DNA from: Spirochaetaceae bacterium | GTDB taxonomy: Bacteria; Spirochaetota; Spirochaetia; Treponematales; Breznakiellaceae | Direction: 5' to 3' | Assembly (NCBI GenBank): GCA_031269165.1 | Contig: JAISZQ010000246.1 | Span: 1-5,787 of the forward strand | DNA: 5,787 nucleotides | Shown: piece by piece, positions 1-5,487 of the stretch | How positions within the stretch are numbered: position 1 is the stretch's first letter | How the letters are laid out: the number at the start of each line of letters is the position of its first letter | Made by a program: the position numbers and the translations under genes | Notes under the pieces: model-generated | Database searches by the model: none | What the model saw: the letters and a program-made list of their open reading frames with translations, nothing else | What the model was told of the DNA's origin: nothing

Positions 1-78
1 GCTCGCATACTTCCCGGCAGCCACATCCTCAACCACCCTCAGCTTAAATGCCTCGCTGTATCGTACCACATCCCTCAT
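1..78 (-). CDS. IS3-family transposase OrfA (helix-turn-helix), N-terminal 26 residues only
   Basis: Reading leftwards from an ATG at 78-76, the frame is open to the window edge for 26 codons, beginning MRDVVRYSEAFKLRVVEDVA. This is the typical opening of the HTH_Tnp_1 (IS3/IS911 OrfA) family, in which a Y-[ST]-x-x-F-K-x-x-V-V-E segment leads into the first helix of the DNA-binding domain. OrfA binds the ends of the element and normally supplies the N-terminus of the OrfAB transposase made by frameshifting. A good ribosome-binding site, AGGAG, lies 8 nt upstream of the ATG on the minus strand, which fixes the start. Because the rest lies outside the window, I cannot say whether OrfB or the frameshift site is intact. 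A stand-alone HTH protein of the same family is the main alternative. Confidence 0.7.
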   Translation of the reverse strand, partial: MRDVVRYSEAFKLRVVEDVAAGKYAS

Positions 79-119
79 CTTTCTTTCTCCTCATGACAAC
101 TTTAAACCAGGACGCGACA
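1..119 (-). mobile_element. IS3-family insertion sequence, left-end fragment (runs off the window)
   Basis: The segment carries the start of an IS3-type orfA on the minus strand and, about 40 bp upstream of it, a plausible element terminus. Read on the minus strand from position 119, the sequence begins TGTCGCGTCCTGGTTTAAAG. It opens with the TG that IS3-family ends usually have, at the usual distance from orfA. The other terminus lies outside the window, so the inverted repeat cannot be confirmed. A second candidate terminus, reading TGAACGGGGGCTGTCCC from position 180 on the minus strand, would place the 7-bp tandem repeat at 123-150 inside the element. I prefer 119. Confidence 0.5.
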
Positions 120-122
120 TAT

Positions 123-150
123 TTTCCATTCTCCATTTATCATTTTCAAT
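123..150. repeat. Degenerate 7-bp tandem repeat (four units)
   Basis: Four consecutive 7-bp units read TTTCCAT, TCTCCAT, TTATCAT and TTTCAAT (123-129, 130-136, 137-143, 144-150). Each ends in AT and keeps pyrimidine-rich first positions, so the register is clear although the units differ. It sits directly between the putative IS3 terminus and the control region of the sugar operon. It has no coding potential; its function is unknown. Confidence 0.55.
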
Positions 151-281
151 TCCCCGGAGGGATGGGACAGCCCCCGTTCACGGCCCGAAACGTCATTTTG
201 GCAGGCCTCGATTCCCCGGCCAACGATTGCGGGCCATCGCTGGCCGATGCAATTTCACGAATACACAGAAAATCAATCTTT

Positions 282-294
282 TTCTGAAACAGAA
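282..294. promoter_or_regulatory. Small dyad TTCTG-AAA-CAGAA, possible operator half-site pair
   Basis: Five-base arms TTCTG (282-286) and CAGAA (290-294) are perfect inverted repeats around AAA. The size suits a dimeric DNA-binding protein, but a 5-bp dyad in AT-rich DNA can arise by chance. It lies upstream of the larger dyads. Confidence 0.25.
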
Positions 295-306
295 CCAACT
301 GGTATT

Positions 307-362
307 AAAATACTATAAACGGCGCAAAAAAAAGAGAAAAAAAAGTGATTTTATAGTATTTT
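307..362. promoter_or_regulatory. 13-bp perfect inverted repeat flanking two phased A-tracts
   Basis: The left arm AAAATACTATAAA (307-319) and the right arm TTTATAGTATTTT (350-362) are exact inverse complements. The 30-bp interval between them contains two A8 runs (326-333 and 337-344) separated by GAG, with centres 11 bp apart. A-tracts spaced by about one helical turn bend DNA intrinsically. The arm centres are 43 bp apart, close to four helical turns, so both arms face the same side. This looks like a pair of operators on a bent segment, or else a long hairpin in the leader. I infer the regulatory role; the sequence match is direct. Confidence 0.5.
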
Positions 363-377
363 TGTAACTTTACGAAT

Positions 378-399
378 AAGGAAAACCGCGGTTATCCTT
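378..399. promoter_or_regulatory. 22-bp near-perfect palindrome, operator candidate
   Basis: The two 11-bp halves, AAGGAAAACCG (378-388) and CGGTTATCCTT (389-399), pair at 10 of 11 positions; the only mismatch is 383/394. The core AACCGCGGTT is fully symmetric and GC-centred. Size and symmetry match the operator of a dimeric repressor such as a LacI/GalR-family protein. It lies about 90 bp ahead of the binding-protein start codon, a sensible place for promoter control. The family assignment is inference. Confidence 0.5.
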
Positions 400-422
400 T
401 ATATAAGGAAAGAATCGGGGGT

Positions 423-445
423 GTTCCCAAAACCAACCGGGGAAC
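423..445. promoter_or_regulatory. GTTCCC / GGGAAC dyad in the leader
   Basis: Arms GTTCCC (423-428) and GGGAAC (440-445) are exact inverted repeats with an 11-nt spacer. The dyad lies 36 nt before the Shine-Dalgarno sequence of the first operon gene. It could form a weak leader hairpin or serve as a binding site. No run of T follows, so it is not a terminator. Confidence 0.3.
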
Positions 446-491
446 GTAAAGCCGCTCTTTTCAAAATACTTTTATGTTTCAGGAGGAAACT

Positions 492-1787
492 ATGAAAAAA
501 GGGTTTGTTTTTGGTTTCGTGCTGGTATTCAGTGCCGTTTTGCTTACGACGGCTTGTACCAAGAAGAAGGAGGCTGCCGCTCCGGCCGCCGATGCGAACG
601 CGCCGGTCACGCTTACCGTGTGGTGCTGGGATCCCAACTTCAACGTCTACGCGATGAACGAGGCGGTGAAGATTTACCAGCGGGAAAAGCCCAACGTGAC
701 GGTGAACGTGCTCGACATCACGGACATCGAGCAGAAAATCACGACGGCGCTCTCCGCCGGGGAGACGGCCGATCTGCCGGACATTATTCTCAATCAGGAT
801 AATTCGATTCAGCGTTTCGTGCAGACCTACCCGGACGCCTATCTGCCGCTCAACGGCAAGGTTGATTTGAGCAAGTTCGCGCAGTTCAAGCTGGACGTGG
901 GTGTCTACGAGGGCAAGAACTACGGCGTGCCGTTTGACAACGGGGCGACCGCCACGTTCCTCCGCCGCGACATTGTAGAGAAGGCGGGGTTCCAGGCGAG
1001 CGACTTTAACGACATCACGTGGGACAAGTTCATCGAGCTTGGCAAGGTGGTCAAGCAGAAGACCGGCGTCGCGATGGTTTCGACCGTGGCGGGCAGTTCG
1101 GACTTCATCATGCTGATGCTCCAGAGCGCGGGGAAATGGTTCTTCGACGATCAGGGCAAGGTCTTTATCAAGAACAATCCGGCGGTGGTTGAGGCAATCA
1201 AGACGTACAAGGCCCTCGTGGACTCAGGCGTTCTGTTACAGGCTGCGGACTGGAATGCCTATATTGCCACGCTGAACAACGGCACCACGGCGTCGACCAT
1301 TCAGGGTTGCTGGATTGTCGGGTCAATCACCCCCGCAACCGATCAGGCGGGTAACTGGGCGGTCGTGAGCACGCCGCGTTTTGCCAATGTCGAATCGGTC
1401 AACTATTCGAGCCAGGGCGGTTCGGGCTGGATGGTGTTCTCCAGTTCCAAGAATCCCGACATAGCGATGGACCTGCTCAACAAGACGTTTGCGGGCAGTG
1501 TGGAGTTGTACGAGACGATTCTCCCCTCTTCCGGGGCAATCGGGACGTGGCTTCCGGCAGCGGATTCCCCCGTGTATTCCGAGCCGCATTCGTTCTTCGG
1601 CGGGCAGAAGATCTACGAAGACTTGGTGGACTACGCGAGCAAGGTGCCCCGGGTGAAGTACGGCGTGTACAACTACGAGGCGCGTGACGCGGTAGGCCGG
1701 GCGGCGACCGCCGTCTTGCAAGGCACGAGTATCGATGCCGCTCTGGACGAGGCGCAGAAATACGTCGAGTTCCAGATCGCCGAGTAG
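492..1787 (+). CDS. Extracellular solute-binding lipoprotein of a CUT1 sugar ABC transporter (LacE/AraN-like)
   Basis: This 431-residue protein captures a carbohydrate outside the cytoplasmic membrane and delivers it to the permease pair encoded next. The N-terminus has MKK, a hydrophobic stretch (about residues 4-20) and a lipobox-like TTAC with the acylated cysteine at residue 22. The relaxed box is the kind spirochaetes tolerate. An Ala/Pro-rich linker (27-38) leads into a family 1 bacterial solute-binding fold beginning LTVWCWDPNFN near residue 41, typical of the lactose/arabinose-type binding proteins. Length is normal for the family (about 420-440). I chose ATG 492 because AGGAGG (481-486) stands 5 nt upstream; the in-frame ATG at 474 would include the ribosome-binding site in its own coding sequence. 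The gene ends 9 nt before the first permease. The exact sugar cannot be read from sequence. Confidence 0.93.
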   Translation: MKKGFVFGFVLVFSAVLLTTACTKKKEAAAPAADANAPVTLTVWCWDPNFNVYAMNEAVKIYQREKPNVTVNVLDITDIEQKITTALSAGETADLPDIILNQDNSIQRFVQTYPDAYLPLNGKVDLSKFAQFKLDVGVYEGKNYGVPFDNGATATFLRRDIVEKAGFQASDFNDITWDKFIELGKVVKQKTGVAMVSTVAGSSDFIMLMLQSAGKWFFDDQGKVFIKNNPAVVEAIKTYKALVDSGVLLQAADWNAYIATLNNGTTASTIQGCWIVGSITPATDQAGNWAVVSTPRFANVESVNYSSQGGSGWMVFSSSKNPDIAMDLLNKTFAGSVELYETILPSSGAIGTWLPAADSPVYSEPHSFFGGQKIYEDLVDYASKVPRVKYGVYNYEARDAVGRAATAVLQGTSIDAALDEAQKYVEFQIAE

Positions 1788-1796
1788 GGTAGCAGT

Positions 1797-2681
1797 ATGG
1801 GGCGCGTCAAACTAGAAACAAAGTACGCGGTTTGGGGCTGGCTGTTTGTCGCGCCCGCGTCTTTGATGATCTTCATATTCTCGTTTTTTCCCATGATTCA
1901 GGCGTTCGTCCTCTCCCTCCAGTCGGGGAGGGGCAACAACCTCCGGTTCGCGGGCTTTCGTAACTATCTCAGGCTGCTGGAGGACGACCAGTTCCGCGCG
2001 GCAGTGGGCAACGTGTTTACCTATCTCATCATCCAAGTGCCGATCATGCTGATTCTCGCGCTGATTCTGGCGACGATTCTCAACGGCCAGGCCCTGAAGC
2101 TCAAGGGGATTTTCAGAACGCTGGTGTTCCTGCCTTGCGCGGCGGGCCTCGTGTCGGCGGCGACCATCTTCAAGTCAATCTTCTCGATTGACGGACTGGT
2201 AAACATCGCCTTGCTCAAACTCAACCTCATCACCAGTCCGGTGAGTTTTCTGTCCGACCCGGTCTGGGCGAAGGCCGTCATAATCATCGTGATCACGTGG
2301 CGGTGGACGGGTTACAACACGATTTTCTACCTCGCGGGCTTCCAGACCATCGAAACGTCCGTCTACGAGGCGGCCCGCATCGACGGGGCAAGCGCGGTGC
2401 AACAGTTTTTCAAGATCACGCTGCCCCTCCTCCGGCCGGTGATCCTCTTGACCACGATCATGTCGACCAACGGCACCCTCCAAATTTTTGACGAAGTGCG
2501 GACGATCACGGGGCCAAACGGCGGGCCGGGCAACGCGACGCTGACGATAAGCCAGTACATCTACAACCTGTCCTTCCTCTACAGCCCGCAATTCGGTTAC
2601 GCGGCGGCGGCTTCCTACACGATTCTCTTCATGGTGGCCGTGCTGTCGTTTATTCAGATGAAGGTAGGAGACAAAGAATGA
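1797..2681 (+). CDS. Sugar ABC transporter permease, MalF/UgpA/LacF-type
   Basis: This 294-residue integral membrane protein forms one half of the translocation channel. A first membrane segment (about residues 12-38, rich in aromatic and aliphatic residues) is followed by several others near 60-85, 98-125, 155-180, 205-225 and 265-287. The cytoplasmic EAA loop that docks onto the ATPase is clear at residues 191-210. It starts EAARIDGAS and ends ITLP, with the conserved Gly at 197. There is no long periplasmic insert of the kind found in enteric MalF; the size is that of the LacF/UgpA group. The start ATG follows the binding-protein stop by 9 nt. Its weak ribosome site (AGGG, 1786-1789) overlaps that stop codon, suggesting coupled translation. 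The 3' end overlaps the next gene by ATGA. Confidence 0.93.
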   Translation: MGRVKLETKYAVWGWLFVAPASLMIFIFSFFPMIQAFVLSLQSGRGNNLRFAGFRNYLRLLEDDQFRAAVGNVFTYLIIQVPIMLILALILATILNGQALKLKGIFRTLVFLPCAAGLVSAATIFKSIFSIDGLVNIALLKLNLITSPVSFLSDPVWAKAVIIIVITWRWTGYNTIFYLAGFQTIETSVYEAARIDGASAVQQFFKITLPLLRPVILLTTIMSTNGTLQIFDEVRTITGPNGGPGNATLTISQYIYNLSFLYSPQFGYAAAASYTILFMVAVLSFIQMKVGDKE

Positions 2682-3514
2682 AAACAGAAGTAAATAAAGG
2701 AATGAAAAAAGTACGAGCCTCGCTGGTTTTTATGTATGCCTTTCTCGTGCTGACCGCCGTGGTCTCCGCCTTTCCATTCGTGTGGATGGTGCTTGCCGCG
2801 ACGAACAAGAGTGTCGACATCGTGCGGGGACGGTTCTTCTTTGGCCTCAACCTGCTGGAAAACGTTAACGTCCTCCTTTCCGGGTATCCGATGGCCGCCT
2901 CTTTTCTGAACAGTCTGCGGAACGCCGCCGCCGGGACGGTCTTAAGCCTCTTTGTCTGTTCCCTCGCCGGGTATGGGTTCCAAGTGTACCGCGACAAGGC
3001 CAAAGACCGCCTCATGGGGGTGCTGCTTCTCTCGATGATGGTACCGTTTGCCTCGATCATGATCCCTCTGTTCAGAATGTTTAGCCAGGCGAAACTGCTC
3101 AACACGACCATCGGCATCATCCTGCCCGGTGTGGCGACCGCCTTCCTCATCTTCTTCTTCCGGCAAAATTCGGCGGGCTTCCCGATGGAAATCGTCCAGG
3201 CGGCCCGTGTTGACGGCCTCTCCGAGTTCGGCATCTATCTCCGTATTTACGTGCCCGTGATGGCCGCGACCTTTGCCGCCGCCGCGATCATCCAGTTCAT
3301 GGGCGCGTGGAACAACTACCTGTGGCCGCTCATCATCCTGTTGAAGAAGGAGGCGCAGACCTTGCCCATCATGCTGGTCTCGATAACATCGGGCTACACG
3401 ACCGACTACGGCATCCTGATGCTCGCCGTTACGATCAGCACGTTGCCGACGGTGATTCTCTTCTTCACCCAGCAACGCCGCTTTGTGTCCGGCATTCTCG
3501 GTTCGGTGAAGTGA
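2678..3514 (+). CDS. Sugar ABC transporter permease, MalG/UgpE/LacG-type
   Basis: This 278-residue protein is the second channel subunit. Predicted membrane segments lie near residues 15-38, 76-98, 106-128, 137-158, 195-222 and 243-265. The EAA loop is at residues 174-193, reading QAARVDGLSEF and ending IYVP, so Gln replaces the usual first Glu. Just after it, GAWNNYLWPLI is the signature of MalG-type subunits. The start ATG at 2678 overlaps the preceding stop codon (ATGA) and has AGGAG (2666-2670) 7 nt upstream. An alternative ATG at 2702, preceded by AAAGGA, would remove eight residues of the short polar N-terminus; I keep 2678 for its better ribosome site and overlap. A small hairpin follows the stop. 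No ATPase or sugar-processing gene follows, unlike many operons of this family. Confidence 0.93.
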   Translation: MKTEVNKGMKKVRASLVFMYAFLVLTAVVSAFPFVWMVLAATNKSVDIVRGRFFFGLNLLENVNVLLSGYPMAASFLNSLRNAAAGTVLSLFVCSLAGYGFQVYRDKAKDRLMGVLLLSMMVPFASIMIPLFRMFSQAKLLNTTIGIILPGVATAFLIFFFRQNSAGFPMEIVQAARVDGLSEFGIYLRIYVPVMAATFAAAAIIQFMGAWNNYLWPLIILLKKEAQTLPIMLVSITSGYTTDYGILMLAVTISTLPTVILFFTQQRRFVSGILGSVK

Positions 3515-3536
3515 CCATGCCCCTTTCGGGGAATGG
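3515..3536 (+). terminator. Weak hairpin immediately after the operon
   Basis: Directly after the TGA of the second permease, CCAT-G-CCCC / GGGG-A-ATGG can form an 8-bp stem with one G/A mismatch and a TTTC loop. No T-run follows, so it is not a standard intrinsic terminator. It may stabilise the 3' end of the message or act together with the large palindromes just downstream. Confidence 0.35.
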
Positions 3537-3580
3537 ATAATGAACCACGGCCATCACGAACAAATGCATCCGATGAGCCT

Positions 3581-3670
3581 GTCATTGCGAGCGAGCGGCA
3601 CATTGCCGAGCGAAGCAATCCAGTGGGCCTTCACACTGGGTTGCTTCGTCGCTCCGCTCCTCGCAATGAC
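3581..3670. repeat. Large palindromic repeat, unit 1 (CATTGCGAG...GAAGCAATC type)
   Basis: The 90-bp unit begins GTCATTGCGAGCGAGCGG and ends CCGCTCCTCGCAATGAC, so the outer arms are inverted copies. The inner parts GAAGCAATCCAGTG and CACTGGGTTGCTTC also pair. It belongs to the widely dispersed intergenic repeat that contains GTCATTGCGAG and GAAGCAATC, seen in many bacterial genomes. In the left arm, a 13-bp insert (3595-3607) lies between two copies of GAGCGA (3589-3594 and 3608-3613). With one flanking base it forms a small perfect hairpin, CGGCA-CAT-TGCCG (3596-3608). Confidence 0.8.
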
Positions 3671-3706
3671 GTGGGGTCGCTCGCTCAACAGTACCCGCCC
3701 CCGTCC

Positions 3707-3823
3707 GTCATTGCGAGCGAAGCGAAGCAATCGGCTCAACGCTTCGCGTTGAGCTTGTGGAAAGGCCGTCTCGTCTGGATTGCTTCACCAACGGCAACTG
3801 TGTTGCCGCAGGTTCGCAATGAC
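3707..3823. repeat. Large palindromic repeat, unit 2, with two nested hairpins
   Basis: The 117-bp unit starts GTCATTGCGAGCGAAGCGAA and ends GGTTCGCAATGAC, with GAAGCAATC (3724-3732) facing GGATTGCTTC inside. Two perfect small hairpins with 3-nt loops interrupt it. One has arms GCTCAACGC/GCGTTGAGC around TTC (3734-3754). The other has arms CGGCAAC/GTTGCCG around TGT (3792-3808) and sits in the right arm, where unit 1 has nothing comparable. Both units are followed by GTGGG and a short shared tail, which indicates common descent. No protein-coding signal is present. Confidence 0.8.
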
Positions 3824-3836
3824 GTGGGACCGCTTG

Positions 3837-3952
3837 CTAAACAGTTCCCGCCCAGAGGCGTGCTATTCGGTGTTGTCACCCCGGTCGGCAATCGATTTCT
3901 AAACAGTCCCCGTCCAAAGGAGGCGTGCTATTCGGTATTGTCGTTCCGGCCG
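3837..3952. repeat. Pair of diverged ~52-bp direct repeats
   Basis: Copy A (3837-3887) and copy B (3899-3952) both begin CTAAACAGT, share GGCGTGCTATTCGGT, TTGTC and a CCGG-ending tail, and differ by small substitutions and a 3-bp indel. The tail of palindromic unit 1 (3683-3700) also carries a partial version (CTCAACAGTACCCGCCC). This suggests a larger repeated module that includes the palindromes. The stretch has no plausible gene. Confidence 0.65.
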
Positions 3953-4072
3953 GGTGAACACCACCGTAAGGCGGCGGCTACCTTCGGTAGCTTGGCTACC
4001 CTAGTCAGTACCTGTCTGCGGTAATACGTTGCCTTGAGACCGTACGTTGCGCCGGTAGCACAGCCGCCTGTA
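3953..4072. other. GC-rich structured intergenic stretch next to the IS1182 element
   Basis: I see no gene here. A perfect hairpin GCTACC-TTC-GGTAGC lies at 3977-3991. Arms GGCGGCT (3973-3979) and AGCCGCC (4062-4068) are exact inverted repeats 82 nt apart, so the whole block could fold. TACGTTGC occurs twice in direct orientation (4025-4032, 4043-4050). The right arm ends four bases before the IS1182 end. Confidence 0.4.
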
Positions 4073-4126
4073 GAGGCTGTCGGAAAAGTAGTTAAATAAC
4101 AAAACTCATGATATACTCTATCTATA

Positions 4127-5323
4127 ATGGCCCGTTATAAATACTTTGATAAATCCCAGGGATTATTCCTTACCGTTTGCCTTGATGAGCAACTCATCCC
4201 CGGCTCCTTCGAACACACCTTGAATTATCTCATCGATCAGTTTGACCTGAGCGCCTTCAACGCGGCGTTCCGCAACGACCAATTGGGAGCGCCCGCCTAT
4301 CCCCCCGATGTTATGCTCAAAATAATCTTCTATTGTTATTCGCGGGGGATTATCACCAGCCGGCCCATAGAATACGCGTGTAAAACGAATATCATTGTGA
4401 AAGCCCTGGCCCGTGACGCGGAGCCGGACCACGACACTATCGCGCATTTCATCTCAAGCCAGGCGGAGGCGGTGAAGGGGCTATTCGCGCAGGTATTGCT
4501 GACGTGTTACGCGCTGGGATTAATCGGCGGGGAACTGTTCGCCATAGACGGCTGCAAGCTGCCGTCCAACGCGGCGAAGGAATGGTCTGGGACCCTTGAG
4601 GAACTGGGGAAGAAAAAGAAAGACCTTGAAGCGCTGATGGAAAAGATAATCGCGCAGCATGTCCAGTTTGATAAACAGGCCGGAGAGGAGAGGGACTTAA
4701 CAGGGGCGGCTTACTCATACGTGTACGACAAGGAATATCAGAAGAAGCATCTTGAGCGGATAGAAAAGAAATTAAAATACATAGATCATTTTTTGGAAAC
4801 GGCGGAAGCGCGGGAAGGGGCGGCCGGGGAAGAAGTAAAATCGAACATAACGGACAACGGGAGCGCGAAGATAAAAGGGGCGCACGGGTATATTCAGGGA
4901 TACAACGGGATAGCGGTAGCGGACAGCAAAAATCAGGTAACAGTGGCGGCCGAAACGTTTGGGACCGGGAGCGAACATTTTCCGGTGATGCTGGAAAGTC
5001 TAAATGAGAATATGAAAACATTGACCGGGAATGACAGGCCGCTTGAGGAAGCGATAGTTGAGGGGGACACGGGATATTTTACGGAGAAGAATCTGAAGGA
5101 AGCGAAGGAGAGGAAAAAGATAGACAGGCCTGAGTACCGGGTTTTGTATGGGAGGCGGATGCAAATAATAGAACCGTGTTTTTCGGATATGAGTTATTGC
5201 AAAGGGATGGACAGGTTTTTGCTGAGGACAAAGATAAAAGTAAACATTCAATAGATGCTATACTGCATGGTGCATAATATAGGGAAGTGTATACCGCGCA
5301 TAGCGGTGGAGAGCGGAGGATAA
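4127..5323 (+). pseudogene. IS1182-family transposase with internal deletion and an amber codon
   Basis: The frame opens with MARYKYFDKSQG, the usual opening of this family. It continues with the DUF772-type N-terminal domain (about 25-115) and the first catalytic Asp in FAIDGCKLPSNA (D141). A charged helical region (155-230) precedes the KSNITDN...HGYIQGYNG core (238-261), the second Asp in EGDTGYF (D314) and the Glu in IIEPCF (E349). Translation stops at TAG 5252-5254 after 375 residues. The same frame then runs 22 more codons, reading MLYCMVHNIGKC, before TAA at 5321-5323. The family usually has Trp at the stop position, so TGG to TAG is the simplest explanation. Only 34 residues separate D314 and E349, where full-length relatives have well over 100, so the cysteine-containing insert appears lost. 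No ribosome-binding site precedes the ATG. A functional short form is possible but unlikely. Confidence 0.8.
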
Positions 5324-5439
5324 GGGGAAGGACGGAAGCGGATTTGCGGAAGGGCGGGCAAAAAGCGGGCTAAGTCTGTGATTCTATACAGGATATATGC
5401 CCCGAGCCTATAAGGGAGGCATACCCCTGCCCAAACCGA
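5324..5439. other. Non-coding 3' part of the IS1182 element
   Basis: Between the end of the transposase frame and the right inverted repeat, no reading frame is evident. TATGCC (5396-5401) and GGCATA (5418-5423) are exact inverted arms with a 16-nt spacer and could form a subterminal hairpin. Nothing else was recognised. Confidence 0.35.
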
Positions 5440-5487
5440 CTAATCCGACAGTCTCGTTATACGAAGTGGGGGGCGTACACCATTATT

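Larger units (their letters stand above)
181..491 (+). promoter_or_regulatory. Upstream control region of the sugar ABC operon
   Basis: About 300 bp without a gene separate the IS3 fragment from the first operon gene. The stretch from about 260 to 410 is AT-rich compared with the flanking coding DNA and must contain the promoter. Several -10-like hexamers are visible, for example TATAAA at 314-319 and TATAGT at 352-357. None has a convincing -35 at the right spacing, so I do not assign a start point. Five dyads lie in it: 232-245, 282-294, 307-362, 378-399 and 423-445. A catabolite or inducer-responsive repressor/activator is the likely reader, but no regulator gene is in the window. Confidence 0.55.
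4073..5455 (+). mobile_element. IS1182-family insertion sequence, decayed
   Basis: The left terminus GAGGCTGTCGGAAAAG (from 4073) and the inverse complement of the right terminus, GAGACTGTCGGATTAG (ending at 5455), match at 15 of 19 positions over 4073-4091 and 5437-5455. A GAGGCTGTCxGAAAA-like end is characteristic of IS1182-type elements. The enclosed 1383 bp contain one transposase gene of that family. This is shorter than usual because of an internal deletion in the gene. I find no clear target-site duplication: CTGTA precedes the left end and GTTAT follows the right. The duplication may be lost, or the flanks may have been rearranged. Confidence 0.8.

Noticed and set aside
232..245. GGCCA-TCGC-TGGCC dyad upstream of the operon
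   Set aside because: The arms are only 5 bp in locally GC-rich sequence rich in GGCC words; it was not strong enough to call an operator.
48..287. A 79-codon + strand frame over the IS3 end and operon leader
   Set aside because: It overlaps the minus-strand OrfA start and the heptamer repeat, lacks a ribosome-binding site and shows no domain character.
307..363. The 13-bp inverted repeat as an intrinsic terminator for a leftward or rightward gene
   Set aside because: The stem is almost entirely A/T with a 30-nt loop, and no gene ends next to it.
474..491. Earlier ATG (474) as the start of the binding protein
   Set aside because: It would make AGGAGG part of the coding sequence and put extra residues before a normal lipoprotein signal peptide; ATG 492 has ideal spacing to that site.
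3581..3823. Possible CRISPR array
   Set aside because: There are only two large palindromic units with internal inverted symmetry. They do not form short identical direct repeats with unique equal-length spacers, and no cas gene is present.
3533..4024. A 163-codon open frame on the + strand across the palindromic repeats
   Set aside because: It translates the repeat itself (VIASEAKQS-type peptide), has no ribosome-binding site and no protein-like composition. Repeats of this type often give such false genes.
4449..5021. A 190-codon minus-strand frame inside the transposase
   Set aside because: It is the antisense shadow of the IS1182 transposase; its Pro/Ser/Arg-rich translation mirrors the codon bias of the real gene.
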